A stretch of 64,000 bases of DNA. Source: Litoditis marina (Eukaryota > Nematoda > Chromadorea > Rhabditida > Rhabditidae). The translations under genes and the position numbers were made by a program. Within the stretch, counting starts at the first letter, position 1. Each line of letters opens with the position of its first letter. Below, in pieces: positions 1-11,620 of this stretch. Where the stretch lies: the NCBI GenBank assembly GCA_964036275.1, contig OZ038436.1:2504214-2568213 (forward strand), in the 5' to 3' direction. The notes under the pieces are model-generated. The model made no database searches. It saw only the letters and a program-made list of their open reading frames with translations, and had not been told where the DNA came from.

Positions 1-199
1 TAAAAGAAGTCCAATAAAAATATTTTGAGGAAAATGCTAATCTCGCTTCTCTTGAAAACAACGGAGTATAAGCTAGATTATTGTGAGTCGCAGTCAGAAG
101 TTTTCTTCCGGTAGCAAAAAACTCGGTATCCTTTTTTGAATTTTTAAACCGAGCGAGATTAGACTTTTCCTCAAAATATTTTTATTGGACTTCTTTTAT
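1..199. repeat. MITE-like element with ~46-bp terminal inverted repeats
   Basis: The first ~34 bases are the exact reverse complement of 166-199, and the match extends further inward through CTAATCTCGC/GCGAGATTAG. The left end may continue beyond the window. Confidence 0.75.
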
Positions 200-479
200 A
201 TTTCTTGTACATGTTTATCCAAAACTAATCTTTAATTTCTTTACACTAGTTTTTTATACTAATATATTTGGCCCTCACTATAACTACAAAAATATTACTC
301 CTTACCGATTATGAAACATCTTCATACAGTACACGAAAATCTAGCTAGGTTTCTACAGTATTTCAAGTGAGCTTGGCCTTTCTCTTTAAATATCCTTTTA
401 TTGGACCTTTTTTTGTTTATGTGTTTTCCAAAACTAGTCTTTACTTTATTGACACTCGTTTTTATGAGATATGAACATG

Positions 480-667
480 AGATAGAGTTTGGAGTTCTTG
501 AGTGAATTACTCACTGACAGTAGTCTTTCACTTCGACTTTCGTACTATCCTTGTGCACGTCTACTTCTTTACCGTCACGCACCACGAAATGGTGACATTT
601 TTCTATCGCTTTGTTCAGGCAACTGAAATTATGTGAGAAATGCATGAAACAGCTTAGAGGATGTATG
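480..667. repeat. Dispersed duplicate, copy at 7634-7820
   Basis: About 190 bp (GAGATAG...GTTTGGAGTTCTTGAG to GAGGATGTATG) recurs at 7634-7820 with few changes. The 7.6-kb copy lacks the insertion found at 668-942 and so serves as an empty site. Confidence 0.75.
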
Positions 668-942
668 GTACAAATCTACAACTAACCGGGTTTTCAGGTA
701 ACCTAACCCTTTTTTGGTAACCTTTTTTCCAGGTTACCTTAGTAGGTAACCTGGAAGTAACCTGAAACTAAAATCCGGTTACCGGTCAAACTAAGAGTAA
801 AAACCACATTTTGCGTTAGAAAAACCGGTACCCGGTTTTTCAATTTGGGTTAACATCCGGTTACCTACTGAGGTAACCTGAAAAAGAGGTTACCAAAAAA
901 GGTTAGGTTACCTGAAAACCCGGTTACATATAGAATTTACCG
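668..942. mobile_element. GGTAACC-rich inverted-repeat transposon (hAT-type MITE candidate), copy 1
   Basis: A 275-bp palindromic element rich in GGTTACC/GGTAACC. Flanked by GATGTATG (660-667) and GATGCATG (943-950), an 8-bp target duplication with one change. The related locus at 7.8 kb has this sequence once, with no element between. Eight-bp duplications are typical of hAT transposons. Confidence 0.7.
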
Positions 943-1105
943 GATGCATGCTAGACGATTCCGGCACTTTCTCCCAACCTACGCCTCCTCAAACACCTGC
1001 TATTTCTCTGTTATCACATACCGTCGGGTTGCAAGTCACCCGAAATAGTGAATCAAAGCGAGAGACGCAGGATGGGATGGAGGTGCCAGGATGTTCTAGC
1101 ATGCA
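943..1105. repeat. ~165-bp palindromic MITE family (GCATGCTAGA ends), copy 1
   Basis: Inverted ends carry CTAGA...CCGGCAC...CATCCTGCGTCTC and complement. Other copies in the window are at 5911-6074, 7815-7950 (partial), 29478-29637 and 48535-48693. The left end of this copy abuts the GGTAACC element. Confidence 0.7.
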
Positions 1106-2274
1106 TAAGCACACATGCGAACAATCTCATTTTTTTAACCTTGTACGATTTTCAAGTAGTATGACTTTTCAGAAATTGTTCACGCTCGTTGCAGAATGTC
1201 AGCAGAAAATGTTCTGAACCTTTTAAACATTCTGGATTTTGTTGCCACTTTTTCAAAGTCGTGATGCGAATGACAACAATTTTAAGTTTCCACTTCAATG
1301 CTCATAAAAAACAAGGGAAAAACTGAATAGGATTAATTAAACTGTATAGGATCCATCGGACTGGTAAATAGCATGCGCTCAATTTGGAAGGCGCGGTAAT
1401 TCGCGAGGACTCGCTATGCACATCGACTCAACCATTCAATGTCGTTGTTGAAGATTTGAATACTATTGTGATTTGTCGGGCGTTCTAGTTCATTACAGTA
1501 AACAACTAGGTGGTTGCCGCTGAGACTGAAGTCAGAAACTGAACTCACTCATTGGCAGAGGTTTGGTCGATCACGAAAATCCACACACACAGAAATAGAG
1601 AACTGAAAGAAATTAACTGACACCGACTCGTCACACATGTTAACTATGTCGACTAATCAGCTCAGACGTCCAAATTAACGAGGAACGGTTTCTTTGACAT
1701 GCATCGTATGGGCATGCAATTGCTCAGCCAGAATGAACATAGTTGCAGGAACTAACAATCGACAGATAACTCACAGAGAATACGACATAATCGGCTTTAC
1801 CTACGACATAACTGATAACTCGTGGAAGCGTTTATATACTGCGAGACAATAACATGAAATTATGAAGAAAATAAACCGAGTAAACTGGTTTGCACGTTAG
1901 TGGTCAGAAACTGTCATGTTAACCAAATGTTACCAGCGATGTATACAAAAAATATAGTCATATTCGAATAAATTTAAAATATAGTAATAACCAAATAAAT
2001 CTGGCCAGAAAACGAATGTCGCAAAAAAGTGCGCAAAGTGAGAGACGGAGGTAGAGGTGAAGGTGCGGCGATGTTCAAAAATGAAAATTCATTATCTATA
2101 TAAATCAATAACAGCAGATTGAGGAATCCTCATATCGTAGTCTTGCACATTCCTGCATCTGTCTTTTTCTTTTCTGTACATGTTCATTTTTTCATAATCG
2201 ACACCTAGATACTCATTTGCCTTCGAAATTGTCTGTCGAATAACGGGTTGATAAACTATTATAATATTATTAGT
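1106..2274. other. No gene recognised
   Basis: AT-rich sequence without a convincing exon, RNA or palindrome. Confidence 0.6.
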
Positions 2275-2870
2275 GAAAGATTTGTCAAACCGCTGTGGAC
2301 ATCGTATTATCAATTTTGTAGGGGCGGGGTTTGGCGAGCGGCCAGCCAGTTATAGTTCGTTTCACCCATCGATAGCAGCCAGGTACAGTACATTTTAGTG
2401 GGCGGAGTCAATTGTGTTGGAAAGTTTCCGACAGCGATCAGCCTAATCAAAATTGTGCACCAGCTGGGTATTGAACCTAGCTGAGATAGGTGGCGCGGCG
2501 CCCACAAGCAGCCGACCATCTGAACATGATGGCCAAAAAATGAAAACAGTGATATCCAACCATCTTTTCTGGCCGTTTTTCAAACCTAATTTTTTCGCAC
2601 AAAAAGTTGTTTTAATTACTCCCCGATTATGTGGTAACCTCTTGTATACAAAATATGTGCAAAAAACTCGAAATAACCACTTTTTGGATTTTTATTTGTA
2701 ATGAAAAGACTGGCAAGCTGCCAGATCAGTCGCCTGCAATGTAGGGTGCGCTCGGCCAGCATGGCTGACTGCTATCGATGGGTGAAACGAACTATATAGT
2801 TGATCTACACACTCTCAATCAACGACTGATCGTCGCGCATCGCTTGATCAATCCAACTTTCTGCCGACCT
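2275..2870. mobile_element. ~445-bp inverted-repeat element (2351-2796) nested in a second repeat
   Basis: The ends TATAGTTCGTTTCACCCATC and GATGGGTGAAACGAACTATA are exact inverse complements and the pairing continues through GATAGCAG. Flanks are halves of the GGGGCGGGGTTTGGCGAG family seen at 39.4 and 53.0 kb. A sister copy is at about 10934-11348. Confidence 0.7.
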
Positions 2871-4050
2871 TGGGCGTGAAAATACCGAATTAGAGTAAAC
2901 ATAAGTCAGCCTATGCTAAGCTCAACCAGTTATATTTCGGGACGGTTCAGTACGAGAAATGTATTTCCGGCATCCATGAGTTGAGCTGAGCGAGCTTGAG
3001 CAATTTTCTCGTTGGTCACATTGAATTTTGCTTCGCATTAGTTAGTTTAATTACTGAATACGAAAAAAAAACATGGCGAACTTGCCAAACCGTGTGTTTG
3101 CACAAGACACAAAATACACATGAGACTCTTTTCTGTTAGGCTGAAACGAAGTAACGCTAAGCCTAAGAGTTCAGTTAATTTGATACTCTGTATAATTAAA
3201 TTTGTTTTAACCGTCACATATGTGTCAAAACTATCTGTCTCACACGTTTGTTAACAATTCTTGATAAACAATGAGAACGTGGTAACAATGATTGTTTTTT
3301 GGTTAACATACACAAATATTTAGTATTTAAGCATATCGTGAATTATGGAACACAATTAGTTATGTCGTCGTTAGTGTGGGTTTTGTTGTGGTTGTTTCTG
3401 TAATAACTCTTCGAGGCTTTTAAGTCATGCAGGAGTTCAACGAGATAGCCTGAATCTTGAAATGTTCGACTCAATGTTAATCCTACATGGGAAACACTTT
3501 TTCATGATGAGGAACTATGTGTTCCGTGAATGAAAGCACAACGGAAAATTATCTGTAAATTGGAGTTTCACATTACAGACAAAAAGTTTACACCTTTTTT
3601 TTGTAAAACTACACAAGGGTTTCTGTGATCTGTGTGAGCTCCGCAAGAAACACCGCTGTTGTGTAATTTCGAGCAATAGTTTATTTTACTAGACACTGCG
3701 GTAATTTTTATAGGTGAAAGTGATCAAATAATTAACCAAAAATTTTATAATTATGCTGGTGGGAAACAACAAAGTGTTAATTTTTCAGTAAATTTTTTTA
3801 CAGCTCTCTCATCGTGTTCATTTTGTTCATTTGTGCAGTCAAGGTCAAAACTCAGAAGCTTACCCCTGCGTGAGTTGAATTTCATACAACAAAGTGTAGC
3901 TAACATAGGTTTCTATAGATAAGGAATTGAATCATGGCATAGTGATAAGTGAATAAATTCTACAATGAGTACACGAAAACATATGCATGAATTACCTTAA
4001 TACATACTCCAAACAAATTCCAATAAAACGAAATAGCAAATAGTCAATCG
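2870..4050. other. No gene recognised
   Basis: Only short chance frames; nothing identified. Confidence 0.6.
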
Positions 4051-4260
4051 TGAAACACAAAAATGTTAACATCAACGTGTTTATCGAGTTCGACAAAGCA
4101 GGGCGTTCTCAATTTTGCATCTTTTTTCTTTTTTCTAAAAGTAGGCTACTTTTTCAATTCATATGGTTCAGTTTCATATGGCGCACAGCGCGTAGCTCTG
4201 CGCAGATTAGTTTTTTTTTTCGAAAATTGTATAGGAATCATTTGAAATGTATGTCATTCG
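4050..4260. repeat. Dispersed repeat with CGCGCAGCGCG palindrome
   Basis: Shares GTTCGACAAAGCAGGGCGTT, GGCTACTTTTTCAAT and a GCGC-rich palindrome followed by AGATTAGTTTTT with 10485-10760. A short relative (CGCGCGCAGCGCGAAGCGC) lies at 45.7 kb. Confidence 0.6.
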
Positions 4261-4465
4261 GAAATATAGAAAAAAGAATTCAATTTGTATCAAACGAGTG
4301 TGAAAAGTGAGTAGATTAGTTCAGAACAAGCGTCGTTGCAAAACAGTAAATTACTGTTCGGAACAGCATGGCGGCAATGCATATCGATTTTTGTTCTCTA
4401 ACCGTCTGTGTTTCGCCGAACCGTTCGGTTCCTGAACTGTTCCGACCAAACGCGAATCTGTATTT

Positions 4466-5413
4466 TAGGCTACGTTCATACTTTTTTTATGCTGCATCTG
4501 GCTGCAATTGCAGTCGCTTTGCAACATTTATGCAGTTGCTACAAATTGCCGCTGCAGTCAGATGCAGCTGCAATTTTACGCAGCGTAAAAGTAATTGAAC
4601 AACCCAGCGTAATTGCTAACGCAATTCACGATAATCCAAAAATTCAATTCGGAAATAGTGAATCTATATTTCAAATTGGAGTATTTCACATCTTAACTTG
4701 AAACAATTTTAGGCCAATTCTACAACTAACCAAGTTTTTAGGTAACCTAACCTTTTTTTAGGTAACCTAACCGGTTTTTGGTAACCCTTTTTCAGGTTAC
4801 CTCACAAAAACCGGTAGGTAACCTGAAACTAAAATCCGGTTACCGTACAAACGGTGAAAACCACATTTTGCGTTGGAAAAACAGGTAACCGGTTTTTCAT
4901 TTTTGGTTTCCGACCGGTTAATTATCGAAGTAACCGGAAAAACGGTTACCAAAAAACCCGGTTACATATAGAATTCACCACAATTTCATTGACGACAACA
5001 TTGACGACTGATATTTTATCAAATTTGGCGCCAGCGCCCGGTGCCAACAGGATTTTTTTATTTTTAGACTAATAAACTCCTAGTCAACTGCTACTACATA
5101 TTGGATTTTAATTATGGCACGCCTGAAATAGTGAAAAAAAAATTGATAACGATAAAAAATTCACAAAAAGGGTAACTACATTGCAGTGCAGTATGGTCAT
5201 GTCAATACTGCAATTTACGCTGCAGTCAGATTAAATTACGCTCAATTCAGCGTAAAAAACGCTGCAGCTGACTTAAAAAAGTATGACCAACACAACTGCA
5301 GCGTACTTTTGCAGTTGCAGTCGACTGCATTGGCGTAAAAATCAATACGCGTATTTTCGACAAGATTTACGCTGCATCTAGCTGCAACTGCAAAAAGTAT
5401 GAACGAAGCCTTA
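4466..5413. mobile_element. Inverted-repeat element with GCTGCA-rich ends
   Basis: The left end (GGCTACGTTCATACTTTTTT, then GCTGCATCTGGCTGCAA) is matched in inverse by the right end (GCTGCATCTAGCTGCAACTG, then AGTATGAACGAAGCC). It contains the nested GGTAACC element. Confidence 0.6.
4711..4979. mobile_element. GGTAACC-rich inverted-repeat transposon, copy 2
   Basis: Same family as 668-942 (shared ends CTACAACTAACC and GGTTACATATAGAATT). Flanked by ACAATTTT (4703-4710) and ACAATTTC (4980-4987), again an 8-bp duplication. It sits inside the larger element at 4466-5413. Confidence 0.7.
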
Positions 5414-5636
5414 CAGAGCGCGTTCTAGGGGGCGGCGCCTGGTTTAAGCGCGGCGGGACCTAAAGGAGGTCCGCCGCAAGTGGTCATTTAACACAGTAAT
5501 TGCAACAATTAATGTAAACAGTGAAAAACAGAAACAAAACAAAACGAAGACTAATGACAAGTAATTTGAGACATTCACAATATTATTCATTCTTTTTTAT
5601 TAAGTATTTTGCTTCGATTTTTTGTCACAATTCCAG

Positions 5637-6870
5637 TTGCTATGAGGAATTCACGAAAGAATGCGAGCCTCTTAAAAAACACCTGAAAAAATATCGGGTT
5701 AGGACTATAAACCCAGACTTTGAGATGCTAAAAACTAAATTCGACTTCAGAGACTATTGCGGGTGAGTTGAACTCTCTCTCTCTCTTTTTCTTTTTCTCT
5801 TTTCTCTCTGTCTCTCTTCCTCTCTCTATCTCTCTCTATCTCTTTCTCTTCATTCTCAAGTCACATGAGAACACGTTCTAAGTCACACCCGTAGTTCAGT
5901 TGACAGAATAAGCATGCTATAAGATTCCGACACCTTCATCCCATCCTGCGTCTCCTCAAACAATCGTTATTTCTTGGCTCTTACATCTCGCCAGGATACG
6001 AGTGGCGCGAAATAGTAGGGAAGAGCGAGAGACGCAGAATGGAATGGATGTGCCGGGATTTCCTAGCATACGTATACTAGAAGTGAATTGAATAGTCACG
6101 TAAAATTAGTATTCTGATGAGAAATCATGAAGTTTGCAATCGAATGTTTCTGAGTGCTACTGTGTTCATCATGATTTACTTAATTCTGCAATTGACTCAC
6201 AGTTTACCCAGAGCAATTTTTCAGAGCGCACAAAGATTATGTAACTTGCCTTGGGGAACTCAAACAGTGTAAACAAAATATACAAATTATAACACACTAT
6301 GTGAATCTGACGGATACCATTGTCATGCCGCTTGTGCAGGCGAAATTAAGAATGAATAAGTGGAAGTAAGTTAGTATTCATATACCTTTATGTTAATATT
6401 TTATTTTAACCATCGGTGTACGCACACTGAATTCTAAGTAACCGTTAGGGTGTTTTGGTCAGTTCACAGTTTAAGTGCTTGAATTTCTACGATAATCGAG
6501 TTGCGGAAACTTTCGTGCTTTTAAGTTTTGAAAAAAGTCAAGTTCGCGAGTGTGACTCAAAATTTTCAACATTCTTATTTAGCGCAACCCAGCCATTCTC
6601 ATGAGAAAGTGTCACAGCGGGTCAGTAGAAAGTGTACGCAAACTAACCTCTTCTGCTGAATTAGTTCGCAGAGAGAACCGATCGACGTTGAGTTTCAGAA
6701 TTCCCGAATGTGAGAAACTGGATGAACTCATCCGGTCGGGCTTGGATTCGGAAAATGCGACAACAGACGACTCCGAATCCTCGGACGAGTCTAGTTCCAC
6801 TTCCGGTCCCCTCAACGTATTTTCTCCGATTCGCCTGGTCGTCTCAATTGTCATCATGAAAGTTATTTAG
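5637..6870 (+). CDS. Cys-rich protein with hydrophobic C-terminal tail, tandem family copy 1 (5' exon unresolved)
   Basis: Exons 5637-5762, 6225-6365 and 6606-6870 join in frame. The first contains CYEEFTKEC and ends RDYC; the second has KDYVTCLGELKQC; the third has PECEKLDELI, an acidic Ser/Thr-rich stretch and the tail FSPIRLVVSIVIMKVI before TAG. Cysteine spacing resembles nematode secreted Cys-rich families such as DUF19 (T20D4.11-like), and the tail resembles a GPI-anchoring signal; both are guesses by pattern. An upstream exon ending at 5560 (donor GTAATT) continues the frame, but I found no ATG in it, so the signal-peptide start is missing. The acceptor of the last exon (TCATGAG) is weak. 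A CT microsatellite starts just inside the second intron. Function is unknown. Confidence 0.55.
5765..5855. repeat. CT microsatellite
   Basis: Interrupted CTCTCT repeats start directly after the donor of the first resolved intron of Cys-rich copy 1. Confidence 0.8.
5911..6074. repeat. ~165-bp palindromic MITE family, copy 2
   Basis: Ends AGCATGCTATAAGATTCCGA and GCCGGGATTTCCTAGCATAC, with CTCCTCAAAC...GCGAGAGACGCAG inside. Lies in an intron of Cys-rich copy 1. Confidence 0.7.
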
Positions 6871-6879
6871 AATTTATAT

Positions 6880-7552
6880 GGAAAAACATGTTTGAATATG
6901 TTTAAGTTTCTAATTTTTTTTTAAATATTTTGCTCAATCAAAAAGTATCGACCGAGCAAAAAATTCGGAAAGAGTCAGGAAACGAGTTCCCTATTTTTTT
7001 TTTGCAAAATTCCATTTTTGAAACTAAAAGTCCAAGCTCGTAGAAACTATTCCATCACAAGTATTAAAAACTCGAACATTGTTTTACTATATCGACACTT
7101 TTGAAGTAGGAAGAAATAAGAAATACGTTTGAAGAAAAACGGGTTGAATGAAGTGGTGTGATGAAACTGGTTTAATGAAAAAGTTGAATGAAAAATTAAT
7201 AGAAACCTGGTTACAAAAGGTTAAATAAAGAAAGGTTGAATACGAAAAAAGGTTGAATGAACGAACGCGTACGACAAAAAACGCGATCAACTGAAAAACG
7301 CGTTAGATGAGAAAACGGAAAAATGGTCCGGCAACTGGGAAAAATTTCTCAACAATTCCATTTGTACGATCAGTCTACTTTAAGGACGGCTGAAATGAAT
7401 TACCACAGGTGAATCTCATTCAGTTTTCTCTTTGTTTCGTTTTATATTCTGTCTTGAAATCATTGAACAATTGCCTTTTTCCCCTAGTACAAAATAGGCT
7501 GCGAAAGAGGCCACCAGATTAAGTCATTCAAAATGAAAAGTCATTAAAGCTC
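6880..7552. repeat. 3' flank of Cys-rich copy 1, duplicated at 13720-14360
   Basis: From about 7020 the sequence (AAATACGTTTGAAGAAAAAC, GGTTGAATGAA-type short repeats, GAGAAAACGGAAAA, TGAATTACCACAGGTGAATC) recurs almost unchanged at 13850-14360. The tandem duplication of the gene therefore included its downstream flank. Confidence 0.8.
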
Positions 7553-7974
7553 TCTTAAAATATACTTTTATTGGACGTGTTATTTTTCGTTTATGTGGTC
7601 TTCAAAACTCGTTTTTTTATAAAATATGACCATGAGATAGCGTTTGGAGTTCTTGAGTAAATTACTCACTGACCGTAGTCTTTCACTTTGGCCTTTGTAC
7701 TATATTTGTGCACGTCTACTTCTTCACTGTCACGCACCACGGAATGGTGATGTTTTCTTTCGTTTTGTCTAGGCAACTGAAATTATGTGAGAAATGCATG
7801 AAACATCTTAGAGGATGTATGCTAGACGACTCCGCGGCACGTTTATTCCGACGGGCGCCTCCTCAAACACCTGCTCTTTCTCTGTTATTACATACCGTCG
7901 GGATACAAGTCACTTGAAATAGTGAGGTAAAGCGAGAGACGCAGGATGGAAAGTTTATTGCGCATAGATGAAAC

Positions 7975-8740
7975 AATAAAAAGTAGAATAGAACAGAATA
8001 GAATGTTTATTCGCGATTGAACACGTGTCTTTCCACATTGGTATATGTGGCACTACAAACTATGACTGTAGATTTGAGAAAAAGAATAAAATGTAGAGTA
8101 TTGTTTACTCTGTTACGCGCTCATTGTATAATACGCATTGTTGCAGTACTGCACAATTAAAACGATGATTGTACCAGGAAGTCTGTAGGACAATACTGAA
8201 CTGATGACCAAATATGAACATTTGTTTTTGGAGAGATCATTCAGATTAGCATGTTTTCTTTGATGAAGAATGTATGAATGTTGGTTGTGTCATGCATCAG
8301 AATGATGAGATAAGTGGTCACAAACTTTTAGTAATAAGGAGGCGATGCATTGGTGTTGTTTATGAGGGTGTGAAGGTCAGTCATGTATCTCGGCAGTAAA
8401 GTACTTCGATTATTTAATCGATCATTTGAGGGTACTTCGATCATGCATTCAACACTGTGCTCCCATGTCGATCTTCGATAGGTCAGCAACGTTGTCCACT
8501 TCCCCTCAACACTTCGTGAATCAGAGATACAGCGGACAGCAACGCCTCTAACACATTATAGACACGAATGTCGTCCAATTTCACCTAATACGACAAAAAT
8601 AACATTTATGACCACCTATATACCTGGGAAGTAGTGGGAGAGAACTGTAACAGTTTCACCTTCTAACGAAAACATGCTGCACCCAAACTCTTCCTCTAGG
8701 ACTATAAATGAAACGAGACGGGGCAGCACAATTGGATTCA
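7975..8740. repeat. TAGAATAGAAT dispersed repeat, longest copy
   Basis: Begins with AGAATAGAAT repeats and TTTATTCGCGATTGAACACG; further on it shares TCGTCC/AACATTTATGACCACC with a copy at 30995-31260. Shorter copies lie at 43545-43690, 55100-55215 and 61605-61720. No coding potential seen. Confidence 0.5.
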
Positions 8741-8741
8741 A

Positions 8742-9183
8742 CATTCAATTTGGTCTCCATCTCGTCTTCAAACGTTTCTATTCTCCACCGTTTGGGTAAA
8801 CCTCGTCAAGATGGTTTACCTCGTCCACTCAAAGTATCTATCAAGATGGTATTCCCTTTCCTCGTCTAATCGATCTATCTACTGCTATGAAATGTGAAGC
8901 TTCTATGTCAACTTTTCATGTACGAAAGTTCGAGACCCCGGAACAGCGGAAGGCCGGATTCCTCGCCAGACAATCGAAACGAGACGCCGCCCGAGCTGAG
9001 GTCACCGGCCAAACTACAATCCAACCAGAGCCTGCCGATGACAACCTTCAAACTCAAACTGAATGGAGTTAGTTGAACAGTCCAGAGAATTTGTTTGCAA
9101 TATGGTTTCTGAATGTCTTTCTCCTCCTATCAAGGCTATTTTGTTGCCAGACACTAGTATTGATGATCTTACAACTTCCGAAC
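8742..9183 (+). mobile_element. LINE ORF1 C-terminal fragment with start of ORF2 (frameshifted)
   Basis: Encodes SILHRLGKPRQDGLPRPLKV, a stretch I recognise from LINE ORF1-type proteins, then loses one A near 8843, shifting frame. It continues GIPFPRLIDLSTAMKCEAS and further to QTEWS and TAG at about 9071. An ATG overlapping this stop opens a second frame (MELVEQSREFVC, running to 9199), consistent with an overlapping ORF2 start. The element is cut off where the inverted copy begins. Confidence 0.6.
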
Positions 9184-9582
9184 ATGAAAAGTTGACATAG
9201 AAGCTTCACATTTCATAGCAGTAGATAGATCGATTAGACGAGGAAAGGGAATACCATCTTTGATAGATACTTTGAGTGGGCGAGGTAGACCATCTTGACG
9301 AGGTTTACCCAAACGGTGTAGAATGGAGATATTAGATGCAGAAACGGACACCAAATTGAAAATTGCATTCACCTTTTTCTTTGTTGAAGAATCCTCTGGT
9401 AGGCCATAAATAGTGAGACATCGACGATCATTGAAACGGTGAAGTTCAGCTTGAATAATGGTGTGCAGAGATTTGGTCAGATTGTCGAGTTTGGAGTTGA
9501 GTGATTTAATTTCACTCAGAATGGTAGAAAAATGGGTTCGAGTTGGTAACATTTTTGGACGAGGCGATGACATATCAATCAA
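9169..9582 (-). mobile_element. LINE ORF1 fragment, inverted second copy with N-terminus
   Basis: Minus-strand frame of 137 codons: Met start, a SEIKSLNSKLDNLTKSL coiled-coil-like stretch, RCLTIYGLPEDSS, then HRLGKPRQDGLPRPLKVSI. The last part is near-identical to the plus-strand copy at 8742-8932, so the two form an inverted repeat with about 250 bp between. The frame ends soon after the inversion junction and lacks the C-terminal part. Confidence 0.6.
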
Positions 9583-10019
9583 TCGAGAGGGGTCACCTCA
9601 CACGACCGAGACAAGGGGTGGAATGACAGGGGTAGAAGTAAAGAACAAGGGGTAGAAGTAAAGGTATTGAGTTTTTTTATAGAATTTAGTCGTTGTTGAC
9701 TTGAAACCGATGCATAAACAAAGCGCGCCAATTTTAAATGCTAAACAATGAGTAATTTCCTAACCTCTTATGGAAAAAAAAATCTTTAATTCAGGGTGTT
9801 TATGTTCATCTTTTCTTTCTACAAAAGTTTCTCTACAGAAGCTCTTGATGTAAAACCAGATATGATTAGGTTAATGTGCTCAGTAAGAGATGTACTCAAA
9901 ACCTTTTGGGTTTTCTCAGAGGGTTGGGTTTTCTCAGAGGGCATCATCAATTGAATCCATCTGAGAAAATGAAAACAGGACAAAAAGACTTACTGGGGAA
10001 AATTGTACAATTGCCTCTC

Positions 10020-10365
10020 ACGTTAAGTTTCCCTCGTAGTACTATCACCCCCCTCCCAATACGATTCCCTATAGAGAAGGGGGTGATTGTAAATGGGGGT
10101 GGTTGTAAATGGGGGGTAATTGTACAATGTCGACGTTTAACAATCACCCCCCACAATGCAAAATGGGGGGTAATAGTACAACCCCGGACCTGTTTAACAA
10201 TCGCCCCCACTCAATCCAAACCTGCAAAGGACGTTGTACAATCACCCCCCTATGGGGTGGGGGGGGGGGGGGGGGGGGGTGATTGTATTACGGGTCGGAT
10301 TTCAACCTATTTCGGCTCAAGGGGGGGAGGTGGGGGGGGGGAGGTTGTACAATTAACTCACTTAC
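10020..10365. repeat. G/C-run repeat region with 21-G homopolymer
   Basis: A short motif of the type GTACAATxACCCCCC occurs many times in both orientations (for example 10080-10130 and 10140-10250), followed by a run of about 21 G (10259-10279) and more G tracts. Runs of four or more G at this density could form G-quadruplexes. The open frame across it is low complexity, not a gene. Confidence 0.75.
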
Positions 10366-10484
10366 TGACCGTTTTTTAGCGAAAAATTGAGAAAAATGAA
10401 CATTGCTTGTAACACAATTATATTTTGTTCAAATAAACTAACCTAATAAAACCGTATAGTTTGAGAAATAACAAAAGTAGCATT

Positions 10485-10760
10485 CAACTGAAGTTCGACA
10501 AGGCTGGGCGTTTTCAATTCTGCATCGGACATTACTTTGTTTCCTTTACCCAAAAGAGGGCTACTTTTTCAATACATATGGTTCAATCTCATATCGCGCG
10601 CAGCGCGTAGCGCAGCGCAGATTAGTTTTTGAGCAGACAAATGCGAGATTTCAAATACGACTAATTGCATATTCTCAAAAATGGCTGAACAATTTTTTTT
10701 GGTGGGGAGAGGTAGCGGAGAAAAGGTTGTACAGCTTATTGAAAACGCTCTCAATTTTTC
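10485..10760. repeat. Dispersed repeat with CGCGCAGCGCG palindrome, copy 2
   Basis: Matches the 4.05-4.26 kb copy from GTTCGACAAGGCTGGGCGTT through ATCGCGCGCAGCGCGTAGCG. Confidence 0.6.
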
Positions 10761-10933
10761 TGAAATCTTATGAAGTTATTGAAAATAGCGGTTCGCGTCA
10801 ATAACCTTCGGCAGCGACGGCGACGGCGATCTTGATCTATTCCGCATCTTTTGCGAGAGATGACTGGATGCACTCTTTCCAAATTCTCAGAGTTCACTTC
10901 GATGGTTGAACTATTGTGACGGCCAGACTTTCG

Positions 10934-11348
10934 TTAGTTCGTTTCAACCATCGATAGCAGCCAGTTACAATAGGTTTTAGTGGGCGGAGTCAATTGTGCT
11001 GGAAAGTTTCCAACAACGATCAGACTAATCAAAATTGTGCACCAGCTGGGTATTGAACTCAGCTGTGATGGCTGGTGCGGCGCCCACAAGCAGCCGGCCA
11101 TCTGAGCATGGTGGCCCCAACTAAGAACAGTGATATCCAACCATCTTTTCTGGCTGCTCATTTTTCAATGCTCATTTTATCGCACAAAAAATTGTTTAAA
11201 TTAAAAAAGTTGCAAAAATCCTTAAATAACCAGTTTTTGAATTCTTATTTGCAATGAAAAGACTGGCAAGCTGCCAGATCAATCGCCTGCAATGTAGGGT
11301 GCGCTCGGCCAGCATGGCTGACTGCTATCGATGGGTGAAACGAACTTT
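10934..11348. mobile_element. ~415-bp inverted-repeat element, sister of 2351-2796
   Basis: Begins AGTTCGTTTCAACCATCGAT and ends CTATCGATGGGTGAAACGAA. The interior shares GTGGGCGGAGTCAATTGTG and CAAGCTGCCAGATCAATCGC with the 2.4-kb copy. Confidence 0.7.
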
Positions 11349-11519
11349 TATATCTCTGCTTACAAAGTTTTTTTCTGGTTAGCGGTTTACGTAAGTTTTT
11401 TGTTCTGGAAAGTGCATAATACGATGTTGATTACGTTTTAAAAGTTAAAACATCGGCAGTGGTAGTGTTAAAACATCGCAAAAGTGCTAATGGACCTGAA
11501 AGCAAAAGTTTTCATTCCA

Positions 11520-11620
11520 CGTGATTCGAACCCTTGGTGACTCCCATAAGAGCAGCGCCAATAGACCACACTGCCATGCGGGCACATCAGCTAATCGATC
11601 TCAATGCAACACGCCTGTCT
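11520..11620 (-). repeat. tRNA-like sequence, probable SINE fragment
   Basis: The minus strand shows GTGTGGTCTATTGGCGC as an A-box-like segment and AAGGGTTCGAATCACG as a B-box-like segment. No complete acceptor stem is seen, so a tRNA-derived repeat is more likely than a tRNA. Confidence 0.35.

Noticed and set aside
9876..10379. 167-codon plus-strand frame
   Set aside because: Its composition follows the G/C-run repeat; no domain or splice context.
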